Of a stretch of DNA of 64,000 nt, positions 1 to 7,853 are shown one piece after another. The notes beneath the pieces were generated by a model. It ran no database searches and was not told the DNA's origin. It worked only from the letters and a program-made list of their open reading frames with translations. Both the position numbers and the translations under genes were made by a program. This DNA comes from VBDM01 sp035499735 (GTDB lineage: Bacteria > Pseudomonadota > Gammaproteobacteria > Burkholderiales > SG8-39), in NCBI GenBank assembly GCA_035499735.1, contig DATJYC010000014.1, positions 4,037 to 68,036 on the forward strand, in the 5' to 3' direction. The first letter of the stretch is position 1. Each line of letters begins with the position of its first letter.

Positions 1-1
1 C

Positions 2-325
2 CCGTACACCGCTGGGATTGACGATCCTCTCTCGGTCACCGTCGATCCATTGGGGCGGTTCGTTTATGTGGTGGACTCTCTCTCATCGAAAATCGCGGCC
101 TTCACCATCGACGCCACGACCGGCGCGCTCACCGCCGTCGCACGCTCGCCGTTCAGCGACGTGCTGGCAACTTTCCCAATCACCATCACGGTCGATCCGT
201 TGGTGAAGTTCGCCTACGTAGCTAATAGCGAAACCAACAGTGTCTCCGGCTTCACAATCGACGCCGTGACCGGGGCGCTCAGGTCGGTCCCGCACTCCCC
301 GTTCCCGGCGGGACCGAGTCCTTGA
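2..325 (+). CDS. Beta-propeller (lactonase/YncE-like) protein, 3' end only
   Basis: The frame is open from the window edge, so the start lies upstream. The visible 107 residues hold about two propeller-blade repeats of the type VDPLGRFVYV...AFTIDATTGALTAV..SPF, typical of the seven-bladed lactonase/YncE-like family. These are usually extracytoplasmic proteins of unclear substrate. The stop falls right after a SPFPAGPSP segment, where family members normally start another blade, so the C-terminus may be shortened. No function beyond the fold can be claimed. Confidence 0.75.
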   Translation, partial: PYTAGIDDPLSVTVDPLGRFVYVVDSLSSKIAAFTIDATTGALTAVARSPFSDVLATFPITITVDPLVKFAYVANSETNSVSGFTIDAVTGALRSVPHSPFPAGPSP

Positions 326-512
326 TCCGCAAGTCAGGACTACGCTTGCTGTGATAAAGGTGCGGGCATCCGCTCTGGCGCGTCCTTAGCCAATCAACAT
401 CCCGAATGCCCAGCAGGGCTCAGATTGGCTCCGGTCGCGGAGCCGACTCGGGCTCGAAGACGGACGACTAAGGATTTCCGCGTTGTGGCCGTTGATCGGG
501 GCGAAGCATCAT

Positions 513-1385
513 ATGACGGAGCTGGGCGAACAATCCAGCACATCTCTTTCGACGACGCTCGCCGGGCGTCGCGAGCGCAAGCTTGCGCTCGCGGTAGTCG
601 TGGGCTCGGTCGTGCTGTTCCTAGCGCTGGCGCCATTCGCCAAGTGGCCACTGGCGGCGATACCGACCTTTGTAGCTATTCACCAAGGAATCTTGGTCAC
701 GCTCGACGTGATTACCGCGGCATTGCTTCTCGGGCAGTACGCCGACGTGAGGTCGCACGGCCTCTTGGCCTTGGCGTGCGGTTACACCTTCACCGCAACG
801 ATCGCGATCCTACATGCGCTCACTTTCCCCGGCTTACTTACGCCGACCGGGTTGCTCGGCGCCGGCCCTCAGACTACGTCGTGGCTCTATATCATCTGGC
901 ACGCCGGTTTTCCGCTAGTCATTATCTTTTACGCTTTATCGAAGCGCGACCCTAGCCCAGCGCAGAGGGATAGCGCCGCTTGGCCGATATTCATGGGGCT
1001 CGTATTCGCGGGACTCGCCTCGGTTGGTGCCGCCGTTCTCACGACAGAGGCTTCGGTCTTCCTTCCGGAGATCGTTGAGGCAAACCGCTACACTCCGGTG
1101 GAGGTGAGTATCGTTTCTTCGATCGGGGCGCTCAGCTTGCTCGCGCTGGTCGTCTTGTGGTGGCGGCGCCCACATTCGTTGCTTGATCTTTGGCTCATGG
1201 TCACCATGTGCGCATGGATGTTCGACATCGCCTTGACTGGGTTGCTCAGCGCGGCACGGTTTGATCTCGGCTTCTATGCTGGGCGCACCTACGGGCTTCT
1301 TGCTTCGAGCTTTGTATTGATCGTTCTATTGACGGAGAACGCGATGCTTCGCAGGGCTGCGGTACAGCCCGACCCTCGCTGCTGA
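513..1385 (+). CDS. MASE4-type membrane sensor domain protein without an output domain
   Basis: A 290-residue protein made almost wholly of hydrophobic segments (about seven to eight helices). Its features match the MASE4 integral-membrane sensor domain: an FVAIHQGILVTLDVITAALL segment, a HALTFPGLL loop, an IIWHAGFPLVII helix and a final GFYAGRTYGLLASS helix. In known proteins MASE4 is followed by a histidine kinase or GGDEF domain. Here the frame stops about 15 residues after the last helix, and the next 120 bases hold no kinase in any frame. ATG 513 is preferred over an in-frame start 30 bases upstream because the protein then begins just before the first helix. It is either a truncated sensor kinase or a stand-alone sensor. 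Confidence 0.7.
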   Translation: MTELGEQSSTSLSTTLAGRRERKLALAVVVGSVVLFLALAPFAKWPLAAIPTFVAIHQGILVTLDVITAALLLGQYADVRSHGLLALACGYTFTATIAILHALTFPGLLTPTGLLGAGPQTTSWLYIIWHAGFPLVIIFYALSKRDPSPAQRDSAAWPIFMGLVFAGLASVGAAVLTTEASVFLPEIVEANRYTPVEVSIVSSIGALSLLALVVLWWRRPHSLLDLWLMVTMCAWMFDIALTGLLSAARFDLGFYAGRTYGLLASSFVLIVLLTENAMLRRAAVQPDPRC

Positions 1386-1507
1386 TCCTCGGGTCGCACT
1401 CCTATCGGCCGTTCACGCCCAGGACGCGAGATCGCTCGGTTCGTTGCCCGCAGGTTTCGAGCTTCCTCCTGTCTCTGTGCGACCGTATTTCGACTTCAAG
1501 GTGTTAT

Positions 1508-4297
1508 CTATCTTATGGCATAGAGCTTCTTATCGAACGACCCGACGTACACGGTGCCGTCCGCGCCGATGGCGGGCGAGGATGCCACACTGCTTCCTGT
1601 CGCGTAGCTCCACTTGAGCGTGCCATTTGGGTTGATGGCATAAAGCTTGGAATCAGACGACCCGACGTACACGGTGCCGTCCGCGCCGATGGCGGGTGAG
1701 GATGACACACTTCCTGTTGCGTAGGTCCACTTGAGCGTGCCATCAGAGTCAACAGCATAGAGTTTGTCCGCCCCGAGGTACACAGTTCCGTCCGCGCCGA
1801 CGGCAGGCGACGATTCCACCTTGAATGGTGGCGTTATCGTATAGGTCCATCTGAGTGCGCCATTGGGATAGATGGCGAAGAGCGCCGAACCCTCTGATCC
1901 GACGTACACGGTGCCGTCCGTGCCGATAGCGGGCGAGGAATGCAAACCGTAGGCCGGGTGAGTCCACCTGAGCGTGCCATCGGGATTGAGGGCATGGAGT
2001 TTGTCTATCCCGACGACGTACACGGTGCCGTCCGCTCCCAAGGTCGGTGAAGACCGCACGAAGCCTCCTATCACTGTTAGATAGGTCCACTTAAGCGTGC
2101 CATCGCGATGGATGGCATAGACCTTCCCATCTTCCGACCCGACATATACGGTTCCATCCGCGCCGACGGCAGGCGAGGAGAATACGTAGCTTCCTGCCGT
2201 GTACTTCCACTTGAGCGTGCCATCGGGATGGATGGCATATAGATTCTTATCCACCGACCCAACGTATACGGTTCCGTCCGCGCCGATAGCGGGCGACGAC
2301 TCGGCAACGCTTCCTGTGGCGTAGCTCCACCTCAACGAGCCGTCGGGATTGACTGCATAGAGGTTTTCTGACCCGATGTACACGGTTCCGTCCGCGCCGA
2401 TCGCAGGCGAGGAGAACATACCGCTCCCTGTCGCATAGCTCCACTTGAGCACGCCTGTGGTAGCACTCGTGTTGACGGGGCTTACGCCGGTCGACTGCAG
2501 ATCCCGGTGGAATTTTGGCCAGGGGCTGAGGCTGCCCACATTGATGACGTTCGCCCCGTTCACCGCGTAGGTTCCGTCGCTTACCGCGAGGTCCACCCGA
2601 TATAGCCCCGGGATGCCCGGTGAATCCCAGATCGCGCTCGGTCCGGTAGCCACGCTGATTCCCCCGACGCTCCAGGTGCTCGTGAGGCTATCTCCGTTCT
2701 GGTCAAAGAGGCTTGCCAGCAGGTTCGCCGAGGTAAGGACCGGCTGCGGATAAATCGAGATGCTCTCGATCGCCGGCGCGATATCGGTGCTGCACGAATA
2801 GGCCGTGGAGGCCACTTCGCTTTGCTCGAGGACGCCGTTTCCGTTGAGATCAAGCCCCACGCTGATCCTTAACCCGCCGTACGAGCAATTGGACCCTACG
2901 GGCTCGGTGACGATTGCGATCAGGGAATTGAGGCCGGTCGAGGTCGTCAGCCCGTTTGCGCCATTGCAGATGTAGTTGGTGGAGGTGACCTCGCTAGGAT
3001 CGAGGACGCCATTGGCGTTCGTGTCTACCCCCGAGTTGATTCTCAGGCCACCAGTCGGGCAGTTGGCCCCAGACGGCTCCGTGGCCATGCTGGCAAGGGA
3101 ATTGAGTCCGTTTGTTCCATTGGCGCCGCTTGCGCCGTTGCAGGCGTAGTTGGTCGCCGTAACCTCTTCCGGATCGAGGACGCCATTGCCGTTGGTGTCC
3201 AGTCCTGAGGTGATCTTCACCCCACCGGAGGGGCAGTTGGGCCCTGGGGGCTCGGTGGCCATGCTTGTCCGGGAATTAAGACCGTTCAACCCATTGGTAC
3301 CGTTGCTACCGTTTGCCCCATTGCAGATGTAGTTCGTCGAGTTGATTTCCTGAGTATCGAGGACGCCATTGGCGTTGGCATCCAGTCCGGAGGTGATCTT
3401 CAAACCACCGAAAGGGCAGTTCGTCCCCGAGGGTTCGGCCGCCATGCTGGTGAGGGAATTGAGGCCGTTGGCCCCGTTCGTACCATTTGCGCCGTTGCAG
3501 ATGTAGTTCGTGGAGGCTACCTCCAGCCGATCGAGGGTGCCATTGGCGTTGGCATCCAGCCCCGAGGTGATCTTCAAGCCGCCGGCTGCGCAATGGGATC
3601 CGGCAGGCTCGGCCACGGTGCTCATAAGGGAGTTGAGGCCGTTCACTCCGTTGGTGCCGTTCTTGCCGTTGCAGACATAGTTGGTCGAGGTGATCTCCTT
3701 CTTGTCGAAGGCCCCATTGCCATTGCTGTCCACCCCGGTGGTGATCTTCACCCCGCCGGCAGGGCAATTCGTCCCCGCGGGCTCGGTGACGACCTTGATG
3801 AGGGTACTGAGGCCTTTTGGGGCGTTTCCGCCGTCCTGGCCGTTGCAGACGTACTTCGTAGACATCACCTCGGATTCTTCGAGGACCTCATTGTTGTTGC
3901 GGTCAAACCCGACGTTGACCCGGTTGCCGCCGTAGCTGCAGTTCGAGCCTGCGGGCTCGTTCTTGGTCACCGACACCAAGGCGTTCATGGCGACTGCAGC
4001 GTTACTCCCGCCGGTGTCGTTGCACAGATACTGGGTGTTCTGGACCTCAGAGGGGCCAAGGATGCCGGTGCCGCTGGTGTCGATTCCCGACTGCACGGTG
4101 ATGCCGCCATTGGGGCAGACACTCGCCGGCGCTGAGTTCTGTACGGCCGCGGCGACGCTAGCCGTTCCCGGTTGAGAGGAGGCTGCGCCTGAGGCGGTCA
4201 CCTCTTCCCTACTGCAGCCGAGGAGGGTCAAGGGACCGGCGAGGATCAGCGGAATGAGAAGGGTGCGAGCGTTTGCAATGAGCTTGGCTTGTGACAT
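1508..4297 (-). CDS. Lipoprotein with eight DUF7151 repeats and an eight-bladed PQQ-type propeller
   Basis: A 929-residue exported lipoprotein. A signal peptide ends in the lipobox LTLLGC (lipidated Cys28), and a GGAGGT ribosome-binding site precedes the ATG. Residues about 56-503 form eight repeats of about 58 residues with two cysteines each (pattern EPxGxNC..GG..I.SG.D.N.NG.LD..EV.STNY.CNG), which I recognise as DUF7151. The linkers are rich in GANGTNG and collagen-like. Residues about 510-590 resemble an Ig/PKD-like domain, and 612-929 hold eight PQQ-type blades (SSPAIGADGTVYVGS..LYAI.PDGTLKW). BamB has the same blade type, but this is not BamB, which is encoded at 30998. A surface-binding or structural role is inferred. 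No catalytic residues are evident. Confidence 0.85.
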   Translation of the reverse strand: MSQAKLIANARTLLIPLILAGPLTLLGCSREEVTASGAASSQPGTASVAAAVQNSAPASVCPNGGITVQSGIDTSGTGILGPSEVQNTQYLCNDTGGSNAAVAMNALVSVTKNEPAGSNCSYGGNRVNVGFDRNNNEVLEESEVMSTKYVCNGQDGGNAPKGLSTLIKVVTEPAGTNCPAGGVKITTGVDSNGNGAFDKKEITSTNYVCNGKNGTNGVNGLNSLMSTVAEPAGSHCAAGGLKITSGLDANANGTLDRLEVASTNYICNGANGTNGANGLNSLTSMAAEPSGTNCPFGGLKITSGLDANANGVLDTQEINSTNYICNGANGSNGTNGLNGLNSRTSMATEPPGPNCPSGGVKITSGLDTNGNGVLDPEEVTATNYACNGASGANGTNGLNSLASMATEPSGANCPTGGLRINSGVDTNANGVLDPSEVTSTNYICNGANGLTTSTGLNSLIAIVTEPVGSNCSYGGLRISVGLDLNGNGVLEQSEVASTAYSCSTDIAPAIESISIYPQPVLTSANLLASLFDQNGDSLTSTWSVGGISVATGPSAIWDSPGIPGLYRVDLAVSDGTYAVNGANVINVGSLSPWPKFHRDLQSTGVSPVNTSATTGVLKWSYATGSGMFSSPAIGADGTVYIGSENLYAVNPDGSLRWSYATGSVAESSPAIGADGTVYVGSVDKNLYAIHPDGTLKWKYTAGSYVFSSPAVGADGTVYVGSEDGKVYAIHRDGTLKWTYLTVIGGFVRSSPTLGADGTVYVVGIDKLHALNPDGTLRWTHPAYGLHSSPAIGTDGTVYVGSEGSALFAIYPNGALRWTYTITPPFKVESSPAVGADGTVYLGADKLYAVDSDGTLKWTYATGSVSSSPAIGADGTVYVGSSDSKLYAINPNGTLKWSYATGSSVASSPAIGADGTVYVGSFDKKLYAIR
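1511..2464 (-). repeat. Tandem DNA repeat encoding eight PQQ-type propeller blades
   Basis: About 115-125 base units carry a nearly fixed core (gacgtacacggtgccgtccg followed by cgccgatggcgggcgagg on the plus strand). They correspond to eight SSPAIGADGTVYVGS blades. The high nucleotide identity between units suggests recent expansion or gene conversion. Confidence 0.8.
2789..4132 (-). repeat. Eight tandem DUF7151 repeats with EF-hand-like loops
   Basis: The period is about 58 codons (about 174 bases). Each unit has a 12-residue D-x-N-x-N-G-x-L-D-x-x-E loop, beginning at Asp73, 132, 190, 248, 306, 367, 425 and 483 of the encoded lipoprotein. Spacing is 58 residues except for one 59 and one 61. 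Cysteines flank each loop. Inner units (repeats 4-7) are more alike than the outer ones, as expected for recent internal duplication. Confidence 0.85.
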
Positions 4298-4920
4298 GAC
4301 CCACCTCCGTGGGCGGATTAGGCGCTGCTACTTGGAGATCTCCCTCTGGAGAACGGAGGTACTGCCGAGGGAAGTTGATTTCGGTGCCGCCGGGTTCGCA
4401 GTTGCGAACGCGCGGCTGCGATCCCGTGAGCTTGCGTGCGGTGAAGTGTCAGGGCGCCGGGTGCGGCAAGGGCGGAAGTAGCGACAGCGTTGCACCCCTT
4501 CGCCGCGACCGCTGCGCGGGCGTGCCTCGCCGTTCCAATCCCTCCCATCGCATCACTCCGTGATGCCCTTCCCTGCGATGAGGCGATGCCGGGTGCGTCC
4601 CCGGATTAGCGCGAACGACCGACCCGACAATAAATCAGACTCGCTTCATTAGAACAAAAATGTCGCCGATTCAGAAGGCGGCCTGTTGACCGAGATCAAA
4701 GGACAGTCAGATTGGCCAGAGACAAGAAGCCATCCCCGGCAATAGGATCCCTAGTGGCTTAAGCCTTTGCTGCCTTATGCGAAGAGCTACACCCTGGGCT
4801 CATTGTGGACGGCCAGCGGTGCCCAGACCTGCTCCGGTCGGGAGGCAACATACGCCCGAACGCTCGGGCTATCGGCTCGGAACCACTTCCCGCCAGTGCC
4901 CGGTTCGCGCTCCCGCAGAG
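4298..4920. other. Intergenic stretch with no supported gene
   Basis: Between the start of the DUF7151/PQQ lipoprotein and the 3' end of the aldo/keto reductase, both on the minus strand. No open frame here resembles a protein. An A+T-richer patch at about 4618-4700 is the likeliest place for the lipoprotein promoter, but no convincing -35/-10 pair was found. Confidence 0.5.
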
Positions 4921-5901
4921 TCAGCCCAGCGAGTCGATAAATTCGACCATCTTCTTGCGCAGCGCCGCATTCGGCAGGCGGGTGCGCCCGGCGTTGAGAT
5001 TGTCGACCATGTACTCGGGCTTGTCGGTGCCGGGCAATACACACGTCACCGCGTCGCTGGCGAGAATGTATTTGAGGAAGAACTGGCCCCAGGTCGGCGC
5101 GTCGAATTCCGCGGCCCATCCGGGCACCGGCTTGCCGCGCACGGCGCTGAACAGCCTGCCGCGGGCGAACGGCAGGTTCACCAGCACTGCTGTGCCAGTC
5201 TCGGCGGCGACTGGGAGCAACTGCCGCTCAACGCTGCGCTCCGCCATCGAGTAGTTGACCTGGATGAAGTCGAGCTTCTCGCTCCGCACCAACTCTATCA
5301 AGCGGTCGTTGGCCCTCTCCTGATCCTGGGAGTGCGTCACGCCGATATAGCGAAACACGCCCCGGTCCTTCCATTCGCGCAGCAGCGCCAGCTGCCCCGC
5401 GATCTGGCCGCGATCCACGAACCCGACGTTATGGATCTGCATCAGGTCGATCGTTTCGGTGCGCAGCTGGCGCTGCGATTGCTGCATTTCGGCGGTGGCG
5501 CGGTCGCGGCCGGCCGCGCGCACCTTGGTCGCGACAAACACCTTGTCGCGGACCTTTAGATCGGCGAGCAGCTCGCCGAGCACCCTTTCCGCCGTGCCGT
5601 ACGAGGGCGCGGTGTCGATCACGCGCGCGCCGCCTTCGAGCAGCGTCTGGATGACCGAGCGGCGCTCGGCACGACTGGCGGCGTCGTTTCCGATGTCGAA
5701 AATGATCGCGGTGCCCAGGCCGACCACAGCCAGCCGCTCGCCCGTGCGCGGAATCGGCCGCATGAGCACCGGTTTCGCGGCCACGGCCTGGGAGCGGACA
5801 GGCGCAATCGCGAGCGCGGCGGCAGCCCCCAGCCCGGCTCCCAGCGCCAGAACTTCGCGGCGAGAGACAAGACGGGGCTCAGCATTGAAGTTGCGGGTCA
5901 T
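4921..5901 (-). CDS. Tat-exported aldo/keto reductase
   Basis: A 326-residue protein. The N-terminus has a twin-arginine signal (SRREVLALGAGLGAAAALA), which predicts folded export, probably with bound NADP. The body is an AKR TIM barrel with an early GGARVIDTAPSYG segment (Asp and Tyr of the catalytic tetrad), VFVATKV with Lys, an MQIHNV segment (His) and LLREWKDRGVFRYIGVT. ATG 5901 follows an AAGGAG site 7 bases upstream and is preferred over an in-frame start 42 bases further out. It begins one base after the MFS gene stop, so the two are probably cotranscribed. The substrate is unknown. Confidence 0.85.
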   Translation of the reverse strand: MTRNFNAEPRLVSRREVLALGAGLGAAAALAIAPVRSQAVAAKPVLMRPIPRTGERLAVVGLGTAIIFDIGNDAASRAERRSVIQTLLEGGARVIDTAPSYGTAERVLGELLADLKVRDKVFVATKVRAAGRDRATAEMQQSQRQLRTETIDLMQIHNVGFVDRGQIAGQLALLREWKDRGVFRYIGVTHSQDQERANDRLIELVRSEKLDFIQVNYSMAERSVERQLLPVAAETGTAVLVNLPFARGRLFSAVRGKPVPGWAAEFDAPTWGQFFLKYILASDAVTCVLPGTDKPEYMVDNLNAGRTRLPNAALRKKMVEFIDSLG

Positions 5902-5902
5902 G

Positions 5903-7246
5903 TCAGGCTCCTTGCGTGGAAGGGGGCGCGGTGGGAGCTGCACGCGAGGCGGACTCGCGCGTGCGGCGCTCGTGCGCGCGACCGAGCGCGAGCGCCAGGG
6001 CGAGCCAGGCAGCGGTCACGGGCACCGTCGCGATCGATATGGCGCCGAGGTCCATTCCGGCGCCGCGCAGCGCGGCGAATAGCCAGCCGCTCGCAGCGTC
6101 TGTGCCGCGGAAAACGACGATATCGATGACGTTCTTGGCCTTGTATTTCTCCTCGCGCGCGAGCACCGTGAAGAGGCATTCGCGCGCCGGATTGGAAATC
6201 GCGAAATTCGCGGCGCGCTGTGCCGCCTGGAAGGCGATCACGACCCATAGCGCTGGTGTCGCCGCGAGCACGATGAAGCCAAGGGAGAACACCAGGGGCA
6301 GGAAAGCGGCGGCCGGTCCGGCGCCGAAGCGCGTAATCAGCCGTCCCGTCGCGAGGCACTGAACCAGGATCGTCAAGATCGCGATCGCCAGGTCGATGCT
6401 GGCGAATATCCGCGTGCGCACCGCAGGGTCGTCGGAAGCGGCGGCCACGATGTTCGCCTGCTGGAAATAGAGAAAGGTGCCAGCGAGCGACAGCAGCGAT
6501 ACCCACAATGCGATGCCGGCCAGGTAGGGCGAGCGCAGCACCATCGCGATTCCCGCGAGCCAGCCGCCGCCCAATCCAGCTGCTTCGGGCGGGGTGGCCG
6601 GCCCCGCGGCGGTTGCCCGGGATTCGGACTTGAGCTGCGACGCCGCCGTCTCCAGGCGCCGCGCGGACAGCACTGCAGACTCGAGCAACAGCATCGCCAC
6701 GATCAGGAGGTTGACGGGGCCGAGCGGCACCGCGAGCCCGACCGTCAGCGCCGGTCCCAGCAGCGCACCGGCGGATCCGCCGGCCGCGATGAAGCCGAAC
6801 AGGCGCTTGCCCTGCTCGGAGGCGAACAAGTCGGCCATGAACGACCAGAACACCGACACGGCAAACAGGTTGAATACGCTGATCCATACGAAGAACACCC
6901 GCGCGACCTGGACCTTGCCGAAGTCGAACGTCAACAGCAGCCAGAAGATCGCGATATTGGCGACGAAGAAATGGATGACGAGCGGAATGAAGCGCCGGCG
7001 CGGGAGGTAGGCGACTGCGGCGCCGAAGACCGGCACGGCAGCGAGCATCACCAGGAAGGTCGCGGTGAACAGCCAAGGCAGATTGCGGACTCCGCCGGCG
7101 ATGCCCATCTCGTCGCGCAAGGGCCGCAATACGTAGTAGCCGGCCAGCAGGCAGAAGAAATATCCAAACGACCAGCACAAGGCGCGCACTTCGCCCGGCC
7201 GCACGGCGACCACTCCGGCAAGCCAGCGGTGAAGCGTCTCTTTCAT
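5903..7246 (-). CDS. MFS transporter related to NTP/NDP carriers
   Basis: A 447-residue, about 12-helix protein. It has the N-terminal VRPGEVRALCWSFGYFFCLL and YYVLRPLRDEMG features of a bacterial MFS group distantly related to ATP/ADP (Npt/Tlc) carriers. Later motifs are FWSFMADLF, EQGKRLFGFIAAGGSAGALLG and EKYKAKNVIDIVVFRG. The substrate cannot be read from the sequence, and nucleotide transport is not implied for free-living relatives. It is followed directly by the aldo/keto reductase and preceded by a decayed NAD(P)-binding gene, so the three were probably once one operon. Confidence 0.75.
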   Translation of the reverse strand: MKETLHRWLAGVVAVRPGEVRALCWSFGYFFCLLAGYYVLRPLRDEMGIAGGVRNLPWLFTATFLVMLAAVPVFGAAVAYLPRRRFIPLVIHFFVANIAIFWLLLTFDFGKVQVARVFFVWISVFNLFAVSVFWSFMADLFASEQGKRLFGFIAAGGSAGALLGPALTVGLAVPLGPVNLLIVAMLLLESAVLSARRLETAASQLKSESRATAAGPATPPEAAGLGGGWLAGIAMVLRSPYLAGIALWVSLLSLAGTFLYFQQANIVAAASDDPAVRTRIFASIDLAIAILTILVQCLATGRLITRFGAGPAAAFLPLVFSLGFIVLAATPALWVVIAFQAAQRAANFAISNPARECLFTVLAREEKYKAKNVIDIVVFRGTDAASGWLFAALRGAGMDLGAISIATVPVTAAWLALALALGRAHERRTRESASRAAPTAPPSTQGA

Positions 7247-7249
7247 GCG

Positions 7250-7570
7250 AGGAACGGCGATCTGGCCACTGAGATCGCGGTGGCACCCCGCTTTTGAGAT
7301 CTTGCTGTTTGATGCCGAGACCGTGGCGCAGCTCGGCCGCCGTCAGCGCCTTGCCGTGCTCGAGGTCGAGCGACGAAAACATGACCAGGTGCCCGGCCTT
7401 CACCCACAGCTCGCCAACGGTCCCGCCGATCCTGCCCGACCCGATGACGCCGACCTTGAGAGTCTTCGACGCGCTGCCTGGGCATGCAATGCGTGGGGCA
7501 GGGCGCCTGCACCGAGGCCAGCGGCGACGGCCGCAGCCACCTGGAGGAACCTGCGCCGGCTCCGTTTCAT
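7250..7570 (-). pseudogene. Frameshifted, truncated remnant of a Tat-exported NAD(P)-binding (F420 reductase-like) protein
   Basis: The frame starting at ATG 7570 gives a Tat signal, MKRSRRRFLQVAAAVAAGLG to HALHAQA, and then turns to nonsense and stops at 7400. In the next frame, starting right where the signal ends, TLKVGVIGSGRIGGTVGELW and VKAGHLVMFSSLDLEH can be read. This is the Rossmann GxGxxGG start of an NADPH-dependent F420-reductase-like protein. Recognisable homology ends near 7356, and the remaining roughly 150 residues of such a protein are missing. A one-base indel at about 7470-7480 plus loss of the 3' part explains this. The left boundary is uncertain. Confidence 0.65.
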
Positions 7571-7853
7571 TGCGTCACGACTCTCCACGAAAAATCTCGA
7601 GGGAACGGCTCTCGCACGGCGGCCTGCGCCGCAAGCATAGCGAACATTGCTTGCGTTGTCTCGCGGAAGACCAAGTGACAAACCACCTCGCGCGCAAGGC
7701 CGAATCAGCCTCTTTCTCCGGTGCTGCCTTCGCTCCCGGCGCGCGACTTTCTCGCGATCAAGATCCTCATCGGAGTGTTGTTTGCCAGTTGCATCATTTG
7801 CTGGCAATCTCACAATGCGCGCTTGGTTAACTCCGGGAGGGGTCGTGCACGCA

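Noticed and set aside
1511..4132. Tandem repeats as a CRISPR array
   Set aside because: The repeats are protein-coding in one continuous frame, with units of about 120 and 174 bases and no unique spacers.
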